Positions 1 through 5,921 of a stretch of DNA of 7,077 nucleotides are shown piece after piece. The stretch is from SZUA-146 sp963922815. GTDB taxonomy: Bacteria > Pseudomonadota > Gammaproteobacteria > Steroidobacterales > SZUA-146. The translations under genes were made by a program, and so were the position numbers. The stretch is taken from contig CAWUKD010000177.1 in the NCBI GenBank assembly GCA_963922815.1, forward strand, positions 1-7,077. The letters are read 5' to 3'. The stretch's first letter is position 1. Each line of letters opens with the position of its first letter. Under the pieces are notes generated by a model. It was not told where the DNA came from, ran no database searches, and saw nothing but the letters and a program-made list of their open reading frames with translations.

Positions 1-837
1 CCCGCCGCGGCCTCGCTGGCGCCGACTCCAGCGCAGCTGCCAGTTGCCAAGCAGCCAGCCAATAAGCCAGCTCACGGTTAGCACACTGGCAAACTGAAAC
101 AGTCGGGCACCGTCCATACGGCCACGTTCCAGCTCATAGGTGATTGATCGTTTGAGGCGGTCATAGACCTGGCCGGGCTGTTTGATGGCGACCAGCAGTT
201 CGGTAAAAAACCGCGGGCCCTGGCTGCCAAGTCGGGCAGCACTTAACGCCTGCTGAACTTCCGAAGCGCGCGTTGCAATACGCTCCGAGCGCAGGATCAG
301 GAAGCGACACTCCTTCACTCTGACCCTGAGCTGAGTGATGGAGTTGGTCATGGCCAGGCGGCGCAAATAGAAGTCGTCGGCTTCCTGCTCAATTTCGCTG
401 TCGCCAAGATCGTTTTCGCCAGACTCGAGTTCGTCCGGCTCGATGGTGTCATCCCCGAGCAGCGTGAGATCTGATTCAAGCTGTTCTATTTTTGCCGTTT
501 CTGCGCTGATGCATGCCTGTGCATCGGCGCGCGATGCGTTGGCCTGCGCTTTAATCACGGCGGCCTGCGATTCATCGATGTCCGGGTCGTTCAGGTCGGC
601 TTCCAGATTGTCGAGCTGTTGTTCCCATTGCTCGAGCTGTGCGTCGTTCGAGTCGGGCAGGTCGGTTTGCGCAGTAACCTGGGACATTGACAGGCAAATG
701 GCCAGCCAAAGCACGCCGGATTTTCTGATGCGCTGGAAGCAGGTGGTCGTAAAGCCCGGAATTCGCTGGAAATGCGAGGTCGAGAAGGCGCGCTGGGTAA
801 GCGTTGCGTGATTAGCGACGTTAGGGCGCGATGTCAT
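1..837 (-). CDS. MscS-family mechanosensitive channel with DUF3772-like N-terminal region (partial; C-terminus beyond left edge)
   Basis: I translated this by hand on the minus strand: it is open from an ATG at 837 to the edge (279 codons, no stop). Residues about 38-57 are a basic-then-hydrophobic segment ending in VTAQ, a plausible signal peptide behind an unusually long 37-residue leader. Residues 66-125 are a periplasmic helical/coiled-coil region (LEQWEQQLDNLEADL and following) and 157-190 continue it. This resembles the DUF3772 module that precedes large MscS proteins. The first clear membrane helix is about 247-266 (FASVLTVSWLIGWLLGNW). The channel pore and MscS beta domain would lie outside the window. 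Residues 128-154 are strikingly acidic and look like an insertion. The family role is an inner-membrane tension-gated channel protecting against hypo-osmotic shock. No strong ribosome site precedes the ATG, but I see no better start that keeps the signal peptide. It is transcribed away from the tRNA and the EPS operon. The family call rests on partial sequence. Confidence 0.72.
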   Translation of the reverse strand, partial: MTSRPNVANHATLTQRAFSTSHFQRIPGFTTTCFQRIRKSGVLWLAICLSMSQVTAQTDLPDSNDAQLEQWEQQLDNLEADLNDPDIDESQAAVIKAQANASRADAQACISAETAKIEQLESDLTLLGDDTIEPDELESGENDLGDSEIEQEADDFYLRRLAMTNSITQLRVRVKECRFLILRSERIATRASEVQQALSAARLGSQGPRFFTELLVAIKQPGQVYDRLKRSITYELERGRMDGARLFQFASVLTVSWLIGWLLGNWQLRWSRRQRGRGG

Positions 838-966
838 GGATTAAGTTTACTGACTTGTCGTTGAGAATCCCAGTAAGGCGGTGCGCGAAGGATGGTACCA
901 GGAGCCGGGGGCTGGCCGGAATCTGAATTTTAATGATGTTCAAGTCGATTTTCTGCACTTTGGCCA

Positions 967-995
967 TTGATACTTTGATCAAGTCCAGCCAGAAT
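967..995 (+). promoter_or_regulatory. Candidate sigma-70 promoter of tRNA-Ser
   Basis: TTGATA (967-972; 5/6 to the -35 consensus), a 17-bp spacer, and CAGAAT (990-995; 4/6 to the -10 consensus). A GC-rich stretch (GCGTC) follows, like the discriminators of stable-RNA promoters under stringent control. Transcription would begin near 1002, leaving a leader of about 43 nt before the mature tRNA. Found by eye only. Confidence 0.42.
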
Positions 996-1044
996 GCGTC
1001 TTCGCGTTCAGGTGCCACGCACCTCCGCACGCAAAACACCATCA

Positions 1045-1147
<103 letters not shown>

Positions 1148-1165
1148 TACGAGATTCCCAATCGA

Positions 1166-1185
1166 CGAGAGAAGAATAACTCTCG
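1166..1185 (+). other. Stem-loop 30 nt downstream of tRNA-Ser
   Basis: CGAGAG (1166-1171) pairs with CTCTCG (1180-1185) around an 8-nt loop. There is no T-run after it, so it is not a classical intrinsic terminator. It lies at the same relative position as the terminator-like hairpin downstream of the second repeat copy, and may be a decayed terminator or a 3'-processing element. Confidence 0.55.
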
Positions 1186-1225
1186 CGGGATTCGAAGCCT
1201 CGAAAATCAAACAAGCCGGGTTCGA

Positions 1226-1300
1226 GCCGGAGCGGGCGCAGCCCGCGGAGACAGCGTTGTCGCGCAGCGACAACGACCCGAAGGGCGAGCGCAGCGAGTA
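1226..1300 (+). mobile_element. 75-bp palindromic element apparently inserted in a tRNA T-loop remnant
   Basis: GGGTTCGA (1218-1225) and ATCCCTCCC (from 1301) are contiguous in the intact tRNA T-arm but here are separated by 75 bp. The interposed segment is GC-rich. It holds hairpin GCGGGC/GCCCGC (1232-1237, 1241-1246) and a 9-bp stem CGTTGTCGC/GCGACAACG (1255-1263, 1267-1275), both with triloop GCA, plus a short CCC-GAA-GGG (1277-1285). The heptamer GCGCAGC occurs three times (1236, 1262, 1289). No protein is encoded. It resembles a REP-like non-autonomous palindromic element; the mobile origin is inference. Confidence 0.5.
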
Positions 1301-1330
1301 ATCCCTCCCTCTACGCCATTTCCCCAAAGA
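1300..1330 (+). repeat. Direct repeat copy 2: duplicated tRNA-Ser 3' end
   Basis: This matches 1117-1147 at 30 of 31 positions, including the last T-loop bases, the 3' acceptor strand and CCA. No 5' half of a tRNA lies upstream, so it is a fragment, not a second gene. A repeated tRNA 3' end resembles the second attachment site left by integrases. However, the interval is under 200 bp and contains no integrase, so partial tandem duplication is at least as likely. Confidence 0.9.
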
Positions 1331-1351
1331 CGCCTTATCCCTGACCGAAGT

Positions 1352-1371
1352 GAGAGCAGTCACTCTCTTTT
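1352..1371 (+). terminator. Weak intrinsic terminator after the tRNA-Ser repeat region
   Basis: GAGAG (1352-1356) pairs with CTCTC (1363-1367) around a 6-nt loop, and the run TTTT (1368-1371) follows directly. The stem is short. It is the only hairpin-plus-T structure seen downstream of the tRNA, and would end the tRNA precursor about 235 nt past the CCA. Confidence 0.45.
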
Positions 1372-1634
1372 CGCTATGTCCTCACCACGCAGGCGACCGG
1401 TCTGTTAGCGGTGAGGCCAGTCGGACGCGATTTGGCATAAGCCCGGCGACAGTCGCGCGTTTTCGCAAGAAGCCGACATGTAACAGGCCGAGTGGCCGGG
1501 CGCCGACGATCTGGCGTGATTATTCCCAATGGGTTTGAATTGCCGGGGTGCATTGCCTCAGAGGTTCATGGGGCGTTATGTCGCGGTCAGTCGAAGCGCC
1601 TGTCGGAGGGCTTTACACTTATCCGCTGAGAGCC

Positions 1635-1656
1635 TTAAGTAAAGTCGCTAACTTAA
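1635..1656. promoter_or_regulatory. Operator-like inverted repeat TTAAGT-N10-ACTTAA
   Basis: A perfect 6-bp dyad (1635-1640 and 1651-1656) separated by 10 bp in an AT-rich island. TTTACA (1612-1617; 5/6 to a -35 box) lies just upstream and TATTAT (1663-1668) just downstream, but their spacing does not make one clean promoter. The geometry suits a dimeric helix-turn-helix regulator. No regulator gene is visible and the function is unproven. Confidence 0.3.
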
Positions 1657-1914
1657 TGAAAATATTATAGAATGCGGTTTTGGCGTGAATCGTGCAAAGT
1701 AATCGGCAACAAGAGCAGCGAGCATACGTTGCCGTGTAATTTGACCGGAATAAGAGCAATAAGAACGCCGCTAGCGGCACTGGTCAGCATCATCAATTGG
1801 GGGATTTTGAGCGTTTGAGCAGCGAGGTTCAGACGCGTGTGGTCGATTTCTGTCGACAATGCCCTTTTTCTTCGTCGCTGCACTGCTATATTGTGCGCCC
1901 GGCCTATTAGTCGG

Positions 1915-1944
1915 TTGCAAGGCGAACGTCCTTTGAGCTAGGCT
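1915..1944 (+). promoter_or_regulatory. Possible sigma-70 promoter of the EPS operon
   Basis: TTGCAA (1915-1920; 4/6), an 18-bp spacer and TAGGCT (1939-1944; 3/6) sit about 50 bp before the first gene of the operon. It is the best-placed candidate, but the match is weak. Confidence 0.25.
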
Positions 1945-1981
1945 ATCGCCCTTGATTTTTCAATAAGTTACTGGCTCTTTT

Positions 1982-1989
1982 GGAGGAGA
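1982..1989 (+). promoter_or_regulatory. Strong ribosome binding site of the OPX gene
   Basis: GGAGGAGA ends one base before the ATG of the preferred start at 1991, with the core GGAGG about 4 bases from it. It is the strongest Shine-Dalgarno sequence in the operon and fixes the start of the first gene. Confidence 0.8.
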
Positions 1990-1990
1990 A

Positions 1991-2563
1991 ATGAAAGGCA
2001 TCTTTGCTCTCGAAAAATCGTGGAAATTGTGCATATTTGCGGGATTTCTGGCGATGATCAGCAGCGCTAACGCTCAGCAGGAATATAAGCTGAACGCCGG
2101 TGACATTTTATTGGTCTCAGTCTGGAAGGAAGAAGAGCTCACGCGCGAAGTGCTTGTGCGGCCGGATGGCGGTATCAGCTTCCCGCTCGTTGGGCAGGTT
2201 CAGGCCGCCGGTCTGTCCACCGAAGAGGTTCAGGACAATATTGTGGGCAAGCTCGCCGAATACGTCCCCGACGCCGTGGTTACCGTGGCCGTGCTGAGCA
2301 CCAATGGCAACAAGGTGTATGTGCTGGGTAAAGTGGCACGACCCGGAGAATACGTGGTCAATAAGCAGCTTGACGTGATGCAGGCGCTCGCATTGGCGGG
2401 CGGACTGACAACGTTTGCCGCCGAGAACAAGGTTCGAATTTTACGACGGCAGGCTGATGGCACGCAGCGTGCAATTCCGTTTCGCTACGGTGCCGTGAAA
2501 GAAGGCGATCAGCTGGAAAGCAATATCGTTCTTGAGAGCGGAGATACTGTAGTTGTTCCATAA
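1991..2563 (+). CDS. Short OPX (Wza-like) polysaccharide export protein
   Basis: A 190-residue periplasmic/outer-membrane polysaccharide export protein. Residues 1-28 form a signal peptide (basic EKSWK, hydrophobic core, cleavage after SANA). There is no lipobox, so unlike Wza it is probably not a lipoprotein. Residues 31-101 are the Poly_export domain (YKLNAGDIL, VLVRPDGGISFPLVGQV, then LAEYVPDAVVTVAV). Residues 107-157 are an SLBB domain (KVYVLGKVARPGEY, LALAGGLTTFA, VRILRR). The C-terminus closes with LESGDTVVVP. The length fits the short OPX proteins of XrtA/PEP-CTERM loci and is about half of Wza: the repeated SLBB domains and the C-terminal membrane-spanning helix are absent. It therefore cannot form an outer-membrane pore alone and probably works with the next gene's beta-barrel, which overlaps it by 11 bp. 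Start fixed by a strong ribosome site. Confidence 0.93.
   Translation: MKGIFALEKSWKLCIFAGFLAMISSANAQQEYKLNAGDILLVSVWKEEELTREVLVRPDGGISFPLVGQVQAAGLSTEEVQDNIVGKLAEYVPDAVVTVAVLSTNGNKVYVLGKVARPGEYVVNKQLDVMQALALAGGLTTFAAENKVRILRRQADGTQRAIPFRYGAVKEGDQLESNIVLESGDTVVVP
2540..2555 (+). promoter_or_regulatory. Ribosome site and TTG start of the beta-barrel gene, inside the end of the OPX gene
   Basis: GGAG (2540-2543) lies 9 bases before TTG (2553-2555), all within the last codons of the upstream gene. Only this start gives a complete signal peptide; the next ATG (2604) would remove its basic segment. The arrangement implies translational coupling. Confidence 0.65.
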
Positions 2564-3869
2564 GACCCGACAATCGGCTGCCAGATTGATTGTCATCGGT
2601 TCGATGGCGATCGGCGCCGTGGGTGTGCCCACGTTCGCGGCAGAGTACGTGCTTCAACCATCCGTTGCCGGAGAATTGACGCACGATACCAATCTGCTGC
2701 TGAGCAGAGATGATCAGGAAAACGAGTCTTTATACCTCAAGATGTCACCACGCCTTCGGGGAAGCGTCTCCACGGGGCAGTGGCAGGCTGTTGGCGATGT
2801 TACCGCGTCGTTTATCCGCTTCGATGACAATGAGTTTGATACGGATAATCAAAAAATTTCGCTGCAGCTGACCAGAACCAGTGAACGATTTCTGCTCCAG
2901 GTGAGTGCCCTGAACGACCGACAGTCCACTCGTGGCGTCGAGCTGGATGACCTGGGTGAAGTTGACTTTGGCGTCGAGCGTCGTGACCGGCAATACATCC
3001 GGCCCTCGGCAACATGGACACTCAATCCCACGAACCGCATTTCCGTTGGGGTTTCTGCCGAGAACGTCCACTACGGCGGTGTGCAGTTCAGCGACTACGA
3101 TTATTACGGCGCAGACTTTGTCTGGACACATCAGTACGACGAGAAAACCCAGTTTTCCGTGACCACCTTCGGGTCCGAGTATTTGTCTACCCCGCCACTC
3201 CCGCGAGGAGCCGAGTCCGACGAATGCGGTATTTCAGGATTCTTTCCTGTCATTGTACCCGGGGTCGGGATTGATTTTGTTGAGGTAAGGCAGGGGGTCG
3301 TCGAGGATTTTGATTCCGGCACTCTTGGCGTCCAGTTGGGCGCGAGCCGTCAGCCAAACAGCCGTTTCAGCTATCGCGGTTCGTTCGGCTATCGAAACGT
3401 AGAGACGACCAACAGCGGACGCTGTCTGGTCGCCGAAGATGGACGAAACTCTTTCAATACATCGAGCTCGTCTGACGGATTTGTCCTGGATACCGGTATG
3501 GCGTACCAGGGAGAAAAATACGGCATCGATCTATCGCTGTCGCGAACGGTTTCTCCTGTTGGTCTTGGGTTTCTAACGGAACGAGACAGCTTTAACCTCA
3601 ATGTGTCGTACCGCTACTCGGAGCGCATTAGCCTGGGTTTCCTGATTTACGGCTTCAGTACCGAGTCTATTGATGATGACTTGAATTACGAACGAGACAT
3701 TCTGCGTATTACGCCGAAGTTTACCTGGCGCGTGACCGAGAAATTCAAACTGAACGGAGGCGTGCGCTTCCGCTCGGTTAAAACTTTAAACTCGGGCGGA
3801 ACGCGTGACGGCATCGTCACTTACCTTGGATTCGACTACGCGTTCAAGCCGACAAGGCTGTCTCGCTAA
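2553..3869 (+). CDS. Outer-membrane beta-barrel protein of the exopolysaccharide locus
   Basis: This protein has 438 residues starting from TTG. Residues 1-30 form a signal peptide (HKTRQSAAR, hydrophobic core, cleavage near TFAA|EY). The mature part is dominated by alternating polar/hydrophobic strands with aromatic ends, separated by short turns and charged loops, for example 62-69, 77-90, 101-120, 148-171, 184-205, 256-283, 308-330, 345-368 and 383-428. No lipobox or soluble enzyme motif is seen. Length and placement resemble the PEP-CTERM-system-associated outer-membrane protein family (TIGR03016-like), and the composition also suits EpsX-type barrels. A long loop at about 211-256 contains Cys225; Cys291 is the only other cysteine, so a disulfide is possible. 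It overlaps the OPX gene and is followed 36 bp later by the Wzz-like gene. Inferred role: the outer-membrane conduit for the polymer delivered by the short OPX protein. The barrel call is strong; the exact family is not certain. Confidence 0.8.
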   Translation: MFHKTRQSAARLIVIGSMAIGAVGVPTFAAEYVLQPSVAGELTHDTNLLLSRDDQENESLYLKMSPRLRGSVSTGQWQAVGDVTASFIRFDDNEFDTDNQKISLQLTRTSERFLLQVSALNDRQSTRGVELDDLGEVDFGVERRDRQYIRPSATWTLNPTNRISVGVSAENVHYGGVQFSDYDYYGADFVWTHQYDEKTQFSVTTFGSEYLSTPPLPRGAESDECGISGFFPVIVPGVGIDFVEVRQGVVEDFDSGTLGVQLGASRQPNSRFSYRGSFGYRNVETTNSGRCLVAEDGRNSFNTSSSSDGFVLDTGMAYQGEKYGIDLSLSRTVSPVGLGFLTERDSFNLNVSYRYSERISLGFLIYGFSTESIDDDLNYERDILRITPKFTWRVTEKFKLNGGVRFRSVKTLNSGGTRDGIVTYLGFDYAFKPTRLSR

Positions 3870-3905
3870 GACCTTTAATTATTTGAATTATTACCGGAAC
3901 GGATA

Positions 3906-5882
3906 ATGGAACTACAAGAACGAACAAATTCACTACGCGATTACATCAATATGGTGAAACGCCGCAAGACACAGATGTGGCTGACCTTTCTGGCGTTGAT
4001 TGCGTTGACACTGCTGATCACCTTTCTGATTCCTTCAACGTATCGTTCTACGGCAACCATTCTGCTCGAAGAGCAGGAAGTTTCCGATGAGTTTGACAGT
4101 CGTCAATCCAATACCGAATACGCGGACGCCCGTGTCTACAAGGTTCAGCAGCGTGCTCTGACGTCGGTAAACCTGTCTGCCATTATTGATGAGTTTTCAC
4201 TGTACCGGGACGATATTAACCGATTGCCTCGCAGTGAGATCATTGAAGACATGCGGGAGGATATTCGCCAGGAGCTGGTGAGTGCCGATGTTATCGATCC
4301 GCGAAGTGGTCGTCCTACCCGGGTAACCATTGCGTTCGATATCAGTTTCGATCATCGCAGCCCGGTTACCGCGCAGAAAGTAGCCAACGCACTAGTAACG
4401 CTGTATCGGGAAGAGAATGCGGAGCAGGGGCTTTCTACCGTGAACGATACGGCGCAGTTTTATTCGGAACAGGTTGAAAAAACCAATCGCGAAGTGCTGG
4501 ATCTGGAAGACCGCCTGGCCCGGTTTAAAGCTGAAAATGACGGAGCTTTGCCCGAGTTTGTGCCCATGATCATGCAGCTAATGCAAAAAGTTGAGCGAGA
4601 CGCGGCGGATGCTCAGCGTCAGCTGACCGCGCTTGAAGAACGTCGAATCTTTCTGACGTCTCAGCTGATGCAGGTTGACCCGTTCTCAGGCGGCAACGCA
4701 CAGCTTGAGGCCATAACCAATCCGGTTCAGCAGATCGAACTGGTTAAGGGGCAGCTCCGTACGGCGCGCGCCACCTACGGCAATGATCACCCGGACGTCA
4801 AGCGTTTGCAGCGGCAGCTCGACACACTGGTCGCTGAAGCCGGAGGGCCTTTGGGTCAGGGTCTGGCTGAGCTTGATCAGCAGATTCAGGAAGTCGAGGC
4901 ATCGCTGGTTGTGGCGAAAAGAGGCTACAGCGATGAGCACCCTGAAGTGAAGCGTCTGGAGCGACAGCTTGATGCGCTGAATTCCGAAAGAGCGGCCACC
5001 GTAGTCGCCGCGTCAGAAATCAGGGTTGTTACGGCTCAGCGTATCAAAGAGAGCATTAACGTGCGCGCTGAACCATCGTCCGATTCTTCAATCGTAGGTA
5101 GTTTCCTGAAGGGCGAAGAAGCCGTGCTGGTGGATTCCAACGCGGGACGCTGGGCCCGTATCAGGCTGAATAACGGCACGGAAGGCTTCGTCAGTAAATC
5201 ACTGATCAATCAAATCAGAAATACCGACCAGGATGCGGGATCTGCCGAAGGCACGCCGACCAGTCCTGCGTACATTACGCTTCAGGCCAACCTCGCGAAC
5301 GTTGAATCACAGATGCGTTCACTGATGGGGACGGTGGACGATCTGAATGCCAAGGCGCAGGAGTATTCCGATTCGCTGGGCAAGGCGCCGCTGGTTGAGC
5401 GCGAGTATTCGGCCATCATGCGTGATCTGATCGATCGTCGGACGTTGTTGCAAACGTACAAAGCCGAACTTGAGCGTGCCCGTTTTGGTGTTGATGTCAT
5501 CATGGGGCAGAAAGGGCAAAAGTTCACCTTGATTGAGCCGCCGATTGCGCCGACTTCGCCTCAGTCACCCAACCGCGTAGCCATACTTTTCCTCGGTCTT
5601 GTGCTGTCCATGTTTGGCACGATCGCGGCTGCAGTAATCGCGGAGAGTCTTGATAATGCTGTGCGAAAAGCGGCGGACATTCTGGATATATCCGGCGCCG
5701 CTCCACTGGCGTCAATTCCTGTTATTGCCAACCTGGGCGATCAGGCCAAGTCACGCAGAAACTGGGTGATTGGCGGAGTGGCAACTCTGGCGGGTATTTT
5801 GCTGATTCTCACCATCATTCATTTTGCGTATCGACCGCTGGATATCTTGTGGTTCCAGGTGTTACGCAAGCTCGGACTCTGA
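3906..5882 (+). CDS. Wzz/GumC-type polysaccharide chain-length determinant with an inserted SH3 domain
   Basis: An inner-membrane polysaccharide co-polymerase of 658 residues. TM1 is about 24-43. The Wzz fold follows it, with YRSTATILLEEQEVS (46-60) and the conserved segment about 84-170 ending in NALVTLYREEN. Coiled coil runs about 180-250 and 275-365, with two copies of a YxxxHP[DE]VKRLxRQL unit (280-311, 330-361). Residues about 376-437 are a bacterial SH3 domain (SINVRAEPSSDSSIVGSF, then RWARIRLNNGTEGFVSKSLI). The GNVR-type return helix is 495-540 and the proline-rich IEPPIAPTSPQSP is 543-555, before TM2 (about 557-578). A short cytoplasmic loop (SLDNAVRKAADIL) leads to TM3 (about 620-640) and the tail RPLDILWFQVLRKLGL. 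It lacks the kinase domain of Wzc, which is supplied by the next gene 39 bp downstream. It is longer than the roughly 500 residues usual for XrtA-type relatives; the SH3 domain and repeat probably explain this. A modest GGA-rich ribosome site precedes the ATG. Confidence 0.92.
   Translation: MELQERTNSLRDYINMVKRRKTQMWLTFLALIALTLLITFLIPSTYRSTATILLEEQEVSDEFDSRQSNTEYADARVYKVQQRALTSVNLSAIIDEFSLYRDDINRLPRSEIIEDMREDIRQELVSADVIDPRSGRPTRVTIAFDISFDHRSPVTAQKVANALVTLYREENAEQGLSTVNDTAQFYSEQVEKTNREVLDLEDRLARFKAENDGALPEFVPMIMQLMQKVERDAADAQRQLTALEERRIFLTSQLMQVDPFSGGNAQLEAITNPVQQIELVKGQLRTARATYGNDHPDVKRLQRQLDTLVAEAGGPLGQGLAELDQQIQEVEASLVVAKRGYSDEHPEVKRLERQLDALNSERAATVVAASEIRVVTAQRIKESINVRAEPSSDSSIVGSFLKGEEAVLVDSNAGRWARIRLNNGTEGFVSKSLINQIRNTDQDAGSAEGTPTSPAYITLQANLANVESQMRSLMGTVDDLNAKAQEYSDSLGKAPLVEREYSAIMRDLIDRRTLLQTYKAELERARFGVDVIMGQKGQKFTLIEPPIAPTSPQSPNRVAILFLGLVLSMFGTIAAAVIAESLDNAVRKAADILDISGAAPLASIPVIANLGDQAKSRRNWVIGGVATLAGILLILTIIHFAYRPLDILWFQVLRKLGL
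4743..4838 (+). repeat. Intragenic repeat unit 1 in the Wzz-like gene
   Basis: Encodes residues 280-311, including YGNDHPDVKRLQRQLDTL. It aligns to residues 330-361 at a constant 50-residue (150-bp) offset. HPDV-type motifs are known in GumC-like coiled coils; two in tandem suggest internal duplication. DNA identity is only moderate, so the duplication is old. Confidence 0.75.
4893..4988 (+). repeat. Intragenic repeat unit 2 in the Wzz-like gene
   Basis: Encodes residues 330-361, with YSDEHPEVKRLERQLDAL matching unit 1. It lies immediately before the SH3 domain (DNA about 5031-5216), so the duplication and the domain insertion lengthen the same part of the periplasmic hairpin. Confidence 0.75.
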
Positions 5883-5921
5883 TAACCAACTAATGCTGAC
5901 ACAAGCAAAAAGGGCAAGGCA

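Larger units (their letters stand above)
1372..1990. other. Intergenic region of about 620 bp with no convincing gene; probable control region of the EPS operon
   Basis: Short open frames exist on both strands (1350-1538 plus, 1665-1883 minus), but they use non-ATG starts without ribosome sites and show no recognisable motif. Visible structure includes an AT-rich island (about 1610-1675) with a TTAAGT/ACTTAA dyad, the perfect 12-bp palindrome GCCGCTAGCGGC (1767-1778), a small GTCGA/TCGAC inverted repeat (1842-1857), and a possible promoter near 1915-1944. An unseen small RNA or long 5' leader is possible. I found no riboswitch consensus. Confidence 0.6.

Noticed and set aside
443..811. A 122-codon plus-strand frame rich in Ser and Cys
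   Set aside because: It is the antisense shadow of the MscS coding region, whose reading has a signal peptide, coiled coil and membrane helix.
1681..1696. Sigma-54-like promoter TGGCGT-N5-GTGCA
   Set aside because: The GG-N10-GC spacing is right, but several consensus bases are missing and it lies about 300 bp from the operon start. Chance is the simpler explanation without start-site mapping.
1665..1883. Possible small membrane protein (72 codons, minus strand) in the long intergenic region
   Set aside because: GTG start without a Shine-Dalgarno sequence, no recognisable family, and codon pattern not distinctive. A hydrophobic stretch alone is not enough.
3870..3905. TAATT-N5-AATTA inverted repeat between the barrel and Wzz-like genes
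   Set aside because: Five AT-only base pairs in a 36-bp AT-rich gap, with no GC stem for a terminator and no good promoter around it.
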